DNA of 64,000 bases. It comes from CAG-390 sp045633005 (GTDB lineage Bacteria; Bacillota; Clostridia; Oscillospirales; CAG-272). A program made the translations under genes and the position numbers. The notes below the pieces were generated by a model. That model ran no database searches, was not told where the DNA came from, and saw nothing but the letters and a program-made list of their open reading frames with translations. Numbering within the stretch: the stretch's first letter is position 1; every line of letters starts with the position of its first letter. Below, piece after piece: positions 57,323 to 64,000 of this stretch. The DNA is taken from positions 1-64,000 of the forward strand of contig JAZQXT010000007.1 in assembly GCA_045633005.1 (NCBI GenBank), written 5' to 3'.

Positions 57323-58651
57323 ATGAAAATAGGATTTGTTTCTCTCGGTTGCCCGAAAAATCAGCTTGATACCGAGGTCATGCTTCACGAGCTGATGGAG
57401 GCGGGCTACGAGATCACGCCCGACGAGACCGAGGCGGACGTTGTTGTCATCAACACCTGCGCCTTTATCGAGTCGGCAAAAAAGGAAGCTATCGACAATA
57501 TACTTGATATCGCGTGGCTTAAGGAAAATAACGGTCTTCGCGGCATTATCGTCACGGGCTGTCTTACCGAGCGTTACCGCGAAAGCGTAATGCAGGAGAT
57601 GCCCGAGATCGACGCCGTTCTCGGCGTTGGCTCTATCCACGATATCGTGGATGCGGTGCGCTCAATCGAGCGCGGCGAGCGCGGCTACGCCTCGTTCAAG
57701 AGCGCCGACGAGGTCGCCCTCGGCGGTGACAGAGTGCTGACCACTCCGACTTTCTGGACCTACCTGAAAATTGCGGAGGGCTGTGACAACCGTTGCGCTT
57801 ATTGCGCGATTCCGTACATTCGCGGCAAATTCCGCAGCCGTCCGATGGAGGAGCTTGTTGAGGAAGCAAAGCATCTTGAGTCTCTCGGAGCGGTTGAGAT
57901 AAATATCATAGCGCAGGACATCACGCGCTACGGCGTTGACCTTTACGGCAAATACAGCCTTGCGCCCTTGCTTCGCGCCCTGACGGACGCGACCGAGAGC
58001 GTGCGCTTCCGCTTGCTTTACTGCTATCCCGACAAGGTCACCGACGAGCTTATCGCGGAGATAAGGGATAACGACAGAGTTATAAAGTACATAGATATGC
58101 CGCTACAGCATATCTCTGACAGAATGCTCAAGGCGATGAACCGCCACGGCGACGGCGCGATGATACGCACCGTTATAGAAAAGCTCCGCCGTGAGATACC
58201 CGATATAACTATCCGCACGACCTTCATCACGGGCTTTCCGGGTGAGAGCGAGGAGGATTTTACGGAGCTTTGCGAGTTCGTTAAGGAAACGCGCTTTGAC
58301 CGCCTCGGCGTGTTCCCCTACTCACGCGAGGAGGGAACGCCCGCTTACGATCTCCCCGATCAGATAGACGAGCAGATCAAGCAGGACAGAGCCGATATAA
58401 TTATGCAAGCACAGCTTCGCATAAGCGAGGAAAAGAACGAGGCTATGGTCGGCAAGCGCATCCGCGTTATCGTCGAGGATTACGACACGGTCTCAAAGAC
58501 GCATTTCGGCAGGAGCGATGCTGATGCTCCCGAAATCGACGGCAAGGTTTATTTCAGCGCACCATACCGCATAAGCGGCGGAAGCACGCTCTTTGTTGAG
58601 ATCAAGGAAGTGCTTGACTACGATCTTTTCGGCGTTGCCGTTGTAGAATGA
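57323..58651 (+). CDS. rimO: Ribosomal protein S12 methylthiotransferase
   Basis: 442 residues, the standard length. N-terminal UPF0004 domain with three cysteines for one iron-sulfur cluster (SLGCPKNQLD, NTCAFIE, TGCLTER), radical-SAM motif CDNRCAYCAIP (CxxxCxxC, about residue 151) for the second, and a C-terminal TRAM domain (about 375-440). Methylthiolates Asp88 (E. coli numbering) of ribosomal protein S12. The CxxNTCAF and GCLTERY forms distinguish RimO from MiaB. The operon neighbour pgsA is the usual one in Clostridia. Confidence 0.95.
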   Translation: MKIGFVSLGCPKNQLDTEVMLHELMEAGYEITPDETEADVVVINTCAFIESAKKEAIDNILDIAWLKENNGLRGIIVTGCLTERYRESVMQEMPEIDAVLGVGSIHDIVDAVRSIERGERGYASFKSADEVALGGDRVLTTPTFWTYLKIAEGCDNRCAYCAIPYIRGKFRSRPMEELVEEAKHLESLGAVEINIIAQDITRYGVDLYGKYSLAPLLRALTDATESVRFRLLYCYPDKVTDELIAEIRDNDRVIKYIDMPLQHISDRMLKAMNRHGDGAMIRTVIEKLRREIPDITIRTTFITGFPGESEEDFTELCEFVKETRFDRLGVFPYSREEGTPAYDLPDQIDEQIKQDRADIIMQAQLRISEEKNEAMVGKRIRVIVEDYDTVSKTHFGRSDADAPEIDGKVYFSAPYRISGGSTLFVEIKEVLDYDLFGVAVVE

Positions 58652-58664
58652 GAGGTATTTAATA

Positions 58665-59291
58665 ATGAGTAAAATGAATCTTCCGAACAAATTGTCGGTA
58701 CTTCGTCTGTGCCTCGTGCCGATCTGTATTTTCGCGGTACTTCTTCCCGCATCGTGGGTAAACCCTTACGTTTCTTGCGTGATCGCCGCCGTGGTGTTTA
58801 TATTCACCGCGTTTACCGATATGCTTGACGGAAAGATCGCAAGAAAGTACGGTCTTATTACCGATTTCGGTAAGTTTATCGACCCCCTTGCCGACAAATT
58901 TATGGTTATCGGCACTATGCTTGCGCTTTTCTACCGCTTTGACGATATTCGCGCGTGGTTCTTCTGGGGACTTCTCATCGTTATCTTCCGCGAGTTTGCG
59001 GTGACCTCGATAAGACTCGTTGCAAGCAAGAACGCAGGTCTTGTCGTTGCGGCAAGCTGGCTTGGCAAGATAAAGACCGTTACGCAGATCATCTGCATTT
59101 GCACTATTCTTCTTGAACCCGTGCTTTTCAAGCTCCTCTCGCTTGCTTTTGCGGACGTGGCAATATTCGCGTCTCTTGAGGGCTGGCGCATCCTCGGTAT
59201 CATCACCACAGTGCTTATGACCTTCTTTACTCTCTGGTCGGGCATAGACTACCTTAAGAGCTATTGGAAGTATCTTGACACGGAGAAGTGA
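58665..59291 (+). CDS. pgsA: CDP-diacylglycerol-glycerol-3-phosphate 3-phosphatidyltransferase
   Basis: 208 residues. CDP-alcohol phosphatidyltransferase motif DMLDGKIARKYGLITDFGKFIDPLADK, i.e. D-G-x2-A-R-x8-G-x3-D-x3-D (about residues 48-74). Four to six transmembrane helices. Makes phosphatidylglycerophosphate; the sn-glycerol 3-phosphate comes from GpsA (22.6 kb). Its stop codon lies inside the first hairpin of the array that follows. Confidence 0.94.
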   Translation: MSKMNLPNKLSVLRLCLVPICIFAVLLPASWVNPYVSCVIAAVVFIFTAFTDMLDGKIARKYGLITDFGKFIDPLADKFMVIGTMLALFYRFDDIRAWFFWGLLIVIFREFAVTSIRLVASKNAGLVVAASWLGKIKTVTQIICICTILLEPVLFKLLSLAFADVAIFASLEGWRILGIITTVLMTFFTLWSGIDYLKSYWKYLDTEK

Positions 59292-59594
59292 TAAAACGCC
59301 GTGGGCGTTTTATCAGTGAAATCCGTTCCTTGCGGAATGGGTGAAATACGGCTTCGCCGTGTGAAATATTTGCCTTACGGCAAATGTGAAATATTTCGCT
59401 TCGCGAAATGTTTAGGTAGCTTTTTGCGGTGCAAAAAGCGTTTTATAAAAATAAAATCGGAAGAAACGCACGAGTTTCTTCCGATTTTTTCCTTCATATT
59501 TGCCGTAAGGCAAATATATCATTCATCATACGCCGTAGGCGTATATCATATTTGGCGCAAGCCAAATATATCATTGAAAACGCAACGCGTTTTC
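59290..59594. repeat. Hairpin-linker array 2
   Basis: About ten short hairpins in a row with different arms, for example GATAAAACGCC-gtg-GGCGTTTTATC, ACGG-cttcg-CCGT, ATTTGCC-tta-GGCAAAT, ATTTCG-cttcg-CGAAAT, ATTTGCC-gtaa-GGCAAAT, ATACGCC-gta-GGCGTAT and GAAAACGC-aac-GCGTTTTC. Left-half hairpins are joined by GTGAAAT (four copies), right-half ones by TATATCAT (three copies). A normal terminator sits in the middle. The first hairpin holds the pgsA stop codon; the last hairpin and linker encode the final residues and the stop of the convergent glycosyltransferase. Confidence 0.75.
59453..59488. terminator. Bidirectional terminator inside hairpin array 2
   Basis: AAAATCGGAAGAAAC pairs with GTTTCTTCCGATTTT (15 bp, loop GCACGA), flanked by A and T runs. 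It can serve both convergent genes. Confidence 0.85.
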
Positions 59595-60632
59595 ATACAC
59601 TTCGTCTATTTCCCTTGCAAATCTTTCTGCCGAGTATTCGCGTAAAAACGCGGCGCGTGCCGCGGCGGAGAGTGTGGCGGCGAGGTTTCGGTCATTTTTC
59701 AAGCGGAGTAGAGCGTCGCGGAGAGCGGCGGAGTTTCCCGCCTCGAAAACAAGCCCGCAGTCCTTTGCAAGCGCAGGATTTGAGCCGTAGTCCGACACAA
59801 CGGGCACTACGCCCGCGCTCATTCCCTCGATAACGGCAAGGTTTGACGTTTCCGTGCCTCGCGAGGCGTTGATATTCGCCCGACACAGCGACATATATGG
59901 AGCAATATCGTCCGCAAATCCGCAAAAGCGCACGCATCGCGGCGCGTTTTCCTTTAGCGTCGCTTCAAGGCTTCCCGTGCCGACTATGAGAAAATAAACG
60001 TCCTCGCCCTCGCAAAGCCGCGCGGCTTCTATCACCGTCGCGTGATCCTTCACCGCCTCAAGACGTGCGAAAATTCCCACGACGAATGCACCGTCGGGAA
60101 TTTCGAGGCGCTTTTGCAGAGCCGTGCGCTCGTCCGCGCTCACCTCGCGCAAGGGATTTGCGCCGTTGCGCACGACGGTTATCTTCTCGTCGCGTATGCC
60201 CGATTTAAGCAGAGCAAGCCTTGCTTTTTCGTCGGTTGCTATAGCGGCGCAAACGGTGCGCGATAGCCGCTTTTTAGGCATCAGCGCGTGCCATTTTGGC
60301 GGCATATCCGAGCAATGCCTCGTCATTATGCACGGAATGCGCGCGCGTCGCGCGGCAATTCTCGCGCTCACCGAGGCGTGTGTGTGTACCGCGTCGGGCG
60401 CGATGCTTCGCATAAGTCGCGCAAGTCTGCCGATGGCAAGGGGAAAGAAGGAGCGGTCTGCAATGCCCGAAAGCTCGTAGACTTTCGCTCCTGTTTTTTC
60501 AAGGCGCGGCTTGATAGCCGCGCCTTGTGGTATTATTACGGTGTGCTTGTGTCGGGATGCGCTTGCGAGATAGCATATCCAGCTTCCCGCGCCCCCGACG
60601 TTTGAGTCCGTCAGGACGTGTAGTATATGCAC
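59571..60632 (-). CDS. Glycosyltransferase family 4-type protein
   Basis: 353 residues, GT-B fold. N-terminal LTDSNVGGAGSW (the acceptor-side glycine loop), PDAVHTHASVS; C-terminal donor domain with VVGIFARLEAVKDH (about 184-197), and the EX7E motif ETSNLAVIEGMSAGVVPVV. Transfers a sugar from a nucleotide donor, probably to a lipid or surface polymer; acceptor unknown. It starts one base after the homoserine dehydrogenase stop. Its last residues (ENALRFQ) and stop are provided by the hairpin array. Confidence 0.88.
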   Translation of the reverse strand: MHILHVLTDSNVGGAGSWICYLASASRHKHTVIIPQGAAIKPRLEKTGAKVYELSGIADRSFFPLAIGRLARLMRSIAPDAVHTHASVSARIAARRARIPCIMTRHCSDMPPKWHALMPKKRLSRTVCAAIATDEKARLALLKSGIRDEKITVVRNGANPLREVSADERTALQKRLEIPDGAFVVGIFARLEAVKDHATVIEAARLCEGEDVYFLIVGTGSLEATLKENAPRCVRFCGFADDIAPYMSLCRANINASRGTETSNLAVIEGMSAGVVPVVSDYGSNPALAKDCGLVFEAGNSAALRDALLRLKNDRNLAATLSAAARAAFLREYSAERFAREIDEVYENALRFQ

Positions 60633-60633
60633 C

Positions 60634-61806
60634 TTATTCGAAGAATTCGTAGCTTCTTACTGCGCCCTCGACGGTAGCAGAGCTTGAAATAAGAGCGTAG
60701 GTGTTGCCGACGGAGGTGAGAGCGGTGTCGAGCGAGCGCGCGGTAGCGCGTGCGGTCTCGGCATCGGCAAAGATGTGGCAGTAACGCTCTGCGGCAACCG
60801 TTGCCGTAGCGTCGGAGCCGACTCTTTCCCAATCGTATGCGGCAACTACGGCGTTGGGATGTGCGATAATGTCAACGATATCGCTGACTACCGCGCCCGC
60901 GGTGGGGAGCTTGCCCGCGCCGCGACCGTAGAACATAACGTCGTCGGATGCGTTTCCGCGAACGAGAATGCCGTTGAAAACGCCGTTGATGGTGGAAAGG
61001 GGGCAGGAGCTTCTTACGAATCTCGGAGCAACGGACGCGCATACCTTGCCCTCGTCGTCAAGCTTTGCGCTTGCGATGAGCTTAAGGCGGCAGCCGAGGC
61101 TCTCTGCAAGCTCGGTGTCTGCAAGGGGTAAGCCGCGAATTCCGCGAACGCTTACGTCATCAAGGGAAACGAGCTTTCCGTAGGCGATAGCGGCAAGAAT
61201 GATTATCTTTCTTGCGGCGTCAACGCCGTCGATATCGTCGGCGGGGTCAGCTTCGGCGTAGCCTTTAGCCTGCGCCTTGGCAAGCGCATCCTCGAAGGTC
61301 TGTCCCTTTGCGGACATCTCGTTGAGGATGAAGTTGGTAGTACCGTTAAGTATACCGCTGACGGAAAGTATCTTGTTGTGGGAGAGGTCCTCGGCGATGG
61401 GACGGAGAACGGGGATACCGCCGCCCACGCTTGCCTCAAAGAGATAGCGCACGCCGTTTTCACGCGCGAGTGCGAGGAATACCTCACCGTATGCGGCAAC
61501 GACCGCCTTGTTGGAGGTAACTACGCTCTTGCCTGCGCGGATAGCTTTTTCGGTGAACTCGGCGGCAAGCTTGATGCCGCCGATCATCTCGACCACGATG
61601 CTGATCTCGGGGTCGTTAAGTATCACGCTGTAGTCGTGAACTATCTTATTCGCAAAGGGACTGTCGGGGAAATCTCTCAGGTCAAGGATGTATTTTACGT
61701 TGACCTTTTCTCCGAGCTTTGCGGTGATTATTTTTTCATTGTCAGTCAGAACCTCGGCAACGCCGCTGCCAACGGTTCCAAATCCGAGTAAAGCAATATT
61801 TATCAT
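60634..61806 (-). CDS. hom: Homoserine dehydrogenase
   Basis: 390 residues. Reduces aspartate semialdehyde to homoserine, on the way to threonine and methionine. Rossmann motif LLGFGTVGSGV (6-16), TSNKAVVAAYG (about 98), SVGGGIPVLRPI, SGILNGTTNFIL and the family signature GYAEADPADDIDGVDAARK (about residue 180). The C-terminal ~70 residues are shorter than the full ACT domain of many homologues, so feedback regulation may differ. AAAGGAG before the ATG. Confidence 0.95.
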   Translation of the reverse strand: MINIALLGFGTVGSGVAEVLTDNEKIITAKLGEKVNVKYILDLRDFPDSPFANKIVHDYSVILNDPEISIVVEMIGGIKLAAEFTEKAIRAGKSVVTSNKAVVAAYGEVFLALARENGVRYLFEASVGGGIPVLRPIAEDLSHNKILSVSGILNGTTNFILNEMSAKGQTFEDALAKAQAKGYAEADPADDIDGVDAARKIIILAAIAYGKLVSLDDVSVRGIRGLPLADTELAESLGCRLKLIASAKLDDEGKVCASVAPRFVRSSCPLSTINGVFNGILVRGNASDDVMFYGRGAGKLPTAGAVVSDIVDIIAHPNAVVAAYDWERVGSDATATVAAERYCHIFADAETARATARSLDTALTSVGNTYALISSSATVEGAVRSYEFFE

Positions 61807-61835
61807 AAAAATGCTCCTTTCGTTATATATTATCT

Positions 61836-61864
61836 ATAATAGCACAAAATTTCCATAAAGTCAA
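61836..61864 (-). promoter_or_regulatory. hom promoter
   Basis: On the minus strand TTGACT (61859-61864), 17-bp spacer, TATTAT (61836-61841). Confidence 0.75.
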
Positions 61865-61873
61865 ACAAAACTG

Positions 61874-61902
61874 TTGAAGATTTAAAGATTTTGTGGTAAT
61901 AT
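61874..61902 (+). promoter_or_regulatory. Promoter of the DUF4364 gene
   Basis: TTGAAG (61874-61879), 17-bp spacer, TAATAT (61897-61902), 32 bases before the ATG; divergent from the hom promoter. Confidence 0.7.
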
Positions 61903-61934
61903 ATAAGCAAACGATGATTTTTCAGGAGGATTTT

Positions 61935-62486
61935 ATGTCATCTCCCATAGGAAGTAAGCGCTCGGTAAAGATTTTTGTTCTTTACCTTATGGAAAATATA
62001 AATTACCCGCTCGATTTTTATACCATAAACGATATCGTTATGCAGACGGATTTCGTTATGTATCTCGACTTTGCCGAGAGCTTTAACGAAATGCTTGACG
62101 CCGACCTTATCGCGTCCGTAAAGGAGGATGAGGACGAGTATTTTTACGTTACGGATAAGGGAAGGATAGTGGCGCAGGAGCTGAAAAGCGACGTTCTGTC
62201 ATCAATTCTTGACCAATCCCTTGCCGCCGCGTTCAGATATCTTGATTTTTCTCGCCGCGGCATTACGGTGTCATGCGAAGTCATTCCGCGCAAGGACGGT
62301 ACGGGCAAATGCGACGTAAAATGCGCGATGATGGAGAAGAAAAAGGTCATCTTCGAGGCAACGCTCACGGTTGACAGCGAAAACCGCGCAAAGCGAATGA
62401 AGGAAAACTTCGACAGCCGCCCCGAGGTCATATATCGCGGCTTCAACGCGCTTATGGCGGGGCAGGTAAACTATCTTTTTGACTGA
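61935..62486 (+). CDS. DUF4364 family protein
   Basis: 183 residues from ATG 61935 behind AGGAGG (a longer frame begins at 61893 but runs through the promoter). Starts with a winged-helix-like domain (about 8-85, KIFVLYLMENINYPLDFYTI, NEMLDADLIASVKEDEDEYFYVTDKG in parts) followed by a beta-rich domain. This layout and sequence are those of DUF4364 proteins, common in Clostridia and of unknown role; DNA binding is likely from the winged helix. Confidence 0.82.
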   Translation: MSSPIGSKRSVKIFVLYLMENINYPLDFYTINDIVMQTDFVMYLDFAESFNEMLDADLIASVKEDEDEYFYVTDKGRIVAQELKSDVLSSILDQSLAAAFRYLDFSRRGITVSCEVIPRKDGTGKCDVKCAMMEKKKVIFEATLTVDSENRAKRMKENFDSRPEVIYRGFNALMAGQVNYLFD

Positions 62487-62515
62487 GAAAAGGGCTTTTT
62501 GCCCTTTTCTTTTTG
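62487..62515 (+). terminator. Terminator after the DUF4364 gene
   Basis: AGAAAAGGGC and GCCCTTTTCT form a perfect stem with a T-rich loop and TTTTT after it, directly following the stop codon. Confidence 0.88.
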
Positions 62516-62573
62516 AAAACGATAAAATTTGAACAAATTTTTAAAGAAAAGCAAAAAAAATACTAATTTTATA

Positions 62574-62601
62574 TTGACAAAAAATAAAAATATGATATAA
62601 T
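62574..62601 (+). promoter_or_regulatory. Promoter of the SigH-like gene
   Basis: TTGACA (62574-62579), 16-bp spacer, TATAAT (62596-62601) in a very A/T-rich stretch. An ~80-base leader follows, without an obvious strong fold. Confidence 0.8.
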
Positions 62602-62680
62602 AATAATGTACACGACTCGGAATGATGGAAAATAAGACACGCCCCAGTTTGACGTAGAAGTTTCATAGCAAGGTGCCGTA

Positions 62681-63283
62681 GTGAAGGAAAACTCTCTGAC
62701 TAATCCGAACATTGAATATCCTGAAAAGGAAACGCTTCGTCTTGTAATTCTTGCCAAAGAAGGGGACGAGGCTTCTTTTGCGTTTCTTGCAGACAAATTC
62801 AAGCCGCTTCTTGATGCGGCTGTGGCGCAGTACCGCGCAGAGCTTTTGCCGCAGGACGTTGAGGAGCTGTCGCAAGAGGCACTCGTTGCATTTCATTCCG
62901 CAGTAAAGAGCTACGACCCATCGTATAAGAACGTCAGCTTCGGACTTTACGCAAAGATTTGCGTGAATAAAGCAATAATAAGTGCGCTTCGCGCGATATG
63001 GCGGCGCTCGCAGGCGGACCTTGTTCCCCTTGACGGCGTTGAGGATGCGTTTGGAGACGCAGGGGATATCGACCCCGCATCCGAGCTTATTGAGCGCGAG
63101 AGTGCGGCGGAGCTGAGCCGTAGGATAAGTGAACATCTTTCTGAGTATGAAAATAGAGTCTGGTGGCTTTATTTTTCGGGACTTTCTTCTGCACAAATAG
63201 CACGCGTGGTGGGGCGCTCACCAAAATCGGTAGGGAACGCGCTCTGCCGAATCAGACAGAAATTAAGAGCCTTGCTCTCATAA
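62681..63283 (+). CDS. SigH-like RNA polymerase sigma factor
   Basis: 200 residues from GTG with AAGGTG upstream. Region 2 (about 20-95): LAKEGDEASFAFLADKF, VEELSQEALVAFHSAVKSYDP, SFGLYAKICVNKAII. Region 4 (about 140-195): LSEYENRVWWLYFSGLSSAQI and VVGRSPKSVGNALCRIRQKL. The pattern is that of Bacillus SigH / Clostridium stationary-phase and sporulation factors, but it is somewhat shorter and divergent, so I do not give the symbol. The next gene, 107 bases on, encodes a zinc ribbon. Confidence 0.85.
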   Translation: MKENSLTNPNIEYPEKETLRLVILAKEGDEASFAFLADKFKPLLDAAVAQYRAELLPQDVEELSQEALVAFHSAVKSYDPSYKNVSFGLYAKICVNKAIISALRAIWRRSQADLVPLDGVEDAFGDAGDIDPASELIERESAAELSRRISEHLSEYENRVWWLYFSGLSSAQIARVVGRSPKSVGNALCRIRQKLRALLS

Positions 63284-63294
63284 GGCTTTTGATA

Positions 63295-63369
63295 TATATG
63301 CCCGAATAGCTTAAAGAAGAGCGTTGGGTCACCAAAGGTGGCGGTTGAAGTCCGCCGAGGGCGAATATA
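63295..63369 (+). ncRNA. Candidate structured leader RNA
   Basis: The gap between the sigma gene and the zinc-ribbon gene can fold with a closing stem GCCC (63300-63303)/GGGC (63359-63362), extended by TATAT/ATATA after a two-base bulge. It encloses GTCACC-aaa-GGTGGC (63328-63342) and GGCGG-ttgaagt-CCGCC (63340-63356). The inner two hairpins overlap by three bases and so compete. No known riboswitch class is recognised. It may be a cis-regulator or just a processed leader. Confidence 0.4.
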
Positions 63370-63390
63370 CATAATTACAAGAGGTAAAAC

Positions 63391-63732
63391 ATGTACGAAG
63401 AAGAAGTTGTGGTTGAAGCCACCGAAGTCGAAACCGAAGTAGCTGCCCCCGAGTATACGGACGAGACTCTCGTTTGCGTTGAGTGCGGTAACGAGTTCGT
63501 TTTCGCAGCCGGCGAGCAGGCTTTCTATGCTGAGAAGGGTTACACCAACAAGCCCAAGAGATGCAAGGCGTGCCGCGATGCAAAGAAGAATGCCGGCAAT
63601 CCTCCCAGACAGTATTTCTATGCTGTTTGCGATGAGTGCGGCGGTGAAGCCAAGCTTACCTTTGAGCCTTCAAAGGACAGACCTATTTACTGCAGCGCTT
63701 GCTTTGAGAAGAGAAGAAGCGCAAACAAGTAA
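63391..63732 (+). CDS. Double zinc-ribbon protein (zf-trcl type)
   Basis: 113 residues. An acidic N-terminal tail (about 1-27), then CVECGNEF...CKACRD (residues ~29-62) and CDECGGEAKLTF...CSACFEKRR (about 80-108), each a CxxC-N-CxxC zinc ribbon. GYTNKPKRCKACR is the typical motif of the probable zinc-ribbon domain found across Clostridia. Function unknown; nucleic-acid binding is usual for such ribbons. GAGGT is nine bases before the ATG. Codon choice looks like that of a highly expressed gene. Confidence 0.85.
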   Translation: MYEEEVVVEATEVETEVAAPEYTDETLVCVECGNEFVFAAGEQAFYAEKGYTNKPKRCKACRDAKKNAGNPPRQYFYAVCDECGGEAKLTFEPSKDRPIYCSACFEKRRSANK

Positions 63733-63741
63733 TTCAGCGCT

Positions 63742-63783
63742 AAAAAATAAATGCCTCGGCAGATGACGAGGCATTTATTTTTT
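63742..63783 (+). terminator. Terminator after zinc-ribbon gene
   Basis: A 17-bp stem (63742-63758 with 63767-63783), loop GCAGATGA, beginning with A and ending in T runs. Confidence 0.9.
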
Positions 63784-63823
63784 TATTCAATTTAGAGTAT
63801 TGGTTGTTTCAACTAACGGTTTA

Positions 63824-63852
63824 TTGACTCCACCGAAAAAGCGTGATAAAAT
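63824..63852 (+). promoter_or_regulatory. Promoter of the last gene
   Basis: TTGACT (63824-63829), 17-bp spacer, TAAAAT (63847-63852) with GTGA directly before the -10. Confidence 0.8.
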
Positions 63853-63923
63853 TTTTAAAAAAGAGCAAACCGTTCTTACTTTTTTGACACTTAATAGATA
63901 AGACCAAACGAAAGGATGATTTA

Positions 63924-64000
63924 ATGGGAAAGAAAGAAAGAAAGAAAAAGCTACCGCTTGGACGGACTTTATCGAATAATATCTTCGCTTTGCGGCAGGT
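63924..64000 (+). CDS. Unknown protein, 5' end only
   Basis: An ATG behind AAAGGATG opens a frame to the window end (25 full codons): a very basic start (MGKKERKKKLPLGRTL) followed by SNNIFALRQ. A basic tail before a helix is common at the N terminus of ABC exporter halves, but too little is visible to assign a family. Confidence 0.55.
   Translation, partial: MGKKERKKKLPLGRTLSNNIFALRQ

Overview
The window looks like chromosome of a Gram-positive anaerobe of the class Clostridia (Bacillota), probably an uncultured gut-type lineage. The evidence is Rex, a DnaD/DnaI-type helicase-loading pair, a DUF4364 protein, a solitary SpoVAC-like protein, a SigH-like sigma factor, lipoproteins with classical lipoboxes, AGGAGG ribosome-binding sites and TTGACA-N17-TATAAT promoters, many with a TGTGA extension just before the -10. 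The species cannot be named from sequence reading alone. No rRNA, CRISPR array or full-length insertion sequence was seen.

Layout. 1-0.9 kb: the 5' part of a minus-strand gene, a chain of short hairpins, and a tRNA-Thr/tRNA-Tyr operon. 0.9-5.2 kb: a DUF2079-like membrane protein and a large repeat lipoprotein. 5.3-8.0 kb: a compact phage-derived cassette (baseplate/tail-fibre-like proteins, a leucine-rich-repeat protein, holin-like proteins, amidase) with no head, terminase or integrase genes. 8.0-11.8 kb: an ABC-F ATPase behind an autocleavable CI/LexA-type S24 repressor, divergent from a small operon encoding a zinc-ribbon protein and a phage-like sigma-factor homologue. 11.8-19.2 kb: a minus-strand run of MarR regulator, two ABC exporter halves, an ECF sigma factor fused to BspA-type leucine-rich repeats, a BspA-type lipoprotein and a 48-residue protein. 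19.2-23.7 kb: gpsA and two paralogous secreted SGNH hydrolases sharing a C-terminal GGCGS anchor. 23.9-27.6 kb: a second heterodimeric ABC exporter.

27.6-33 kb: a minus-strand housekeeping run (dCMP deaminase, lipoprotein, rimI, tsaD, rex, dnaD, dnaC-like). 33-37 kb: spoVAC-like gene, GH36 alpha-galactosidase-like enzyme, pyruvate kinase. 37.2-44.2 kb: complete F-type ATP synthase operon (two subunit-I-like genes, then atpBEFHAGDC), possibly read with pyk; its c subunit has two carboxylates in the ion site, suggesting Na+ coupling. 44.3-47.1 kb: two-gene chromate transporter and malQ. 47.4-53 kb: OmpR-type two-component system followed by three exported proteins of unknown role. Two ~220-bp near-identical MITE-like elements flank this block.

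53-64 kb: folA-thyA-Dabb; aminotransferase-trpS-rimO-pgsA; a second hairpin chain that supplies parts of both flanking gene ends; glycosyltransferase and homoserine dehydrogenase; DUF4364 protein; SigH-like sigma factor; a zinc-ribbon protein behind a candidate structured leader RNA; and the start of a further gene.

The observations most worth following are the sigma-factor/leucine-rich-repeat fusion in its transporter/lipoprotein operon, the two hairpin-linker arrays, the orphan lysis/tail-fibre cassette near an SOS-type repressor, the MITE-like pair, and the GGCGS C-terminal motif.
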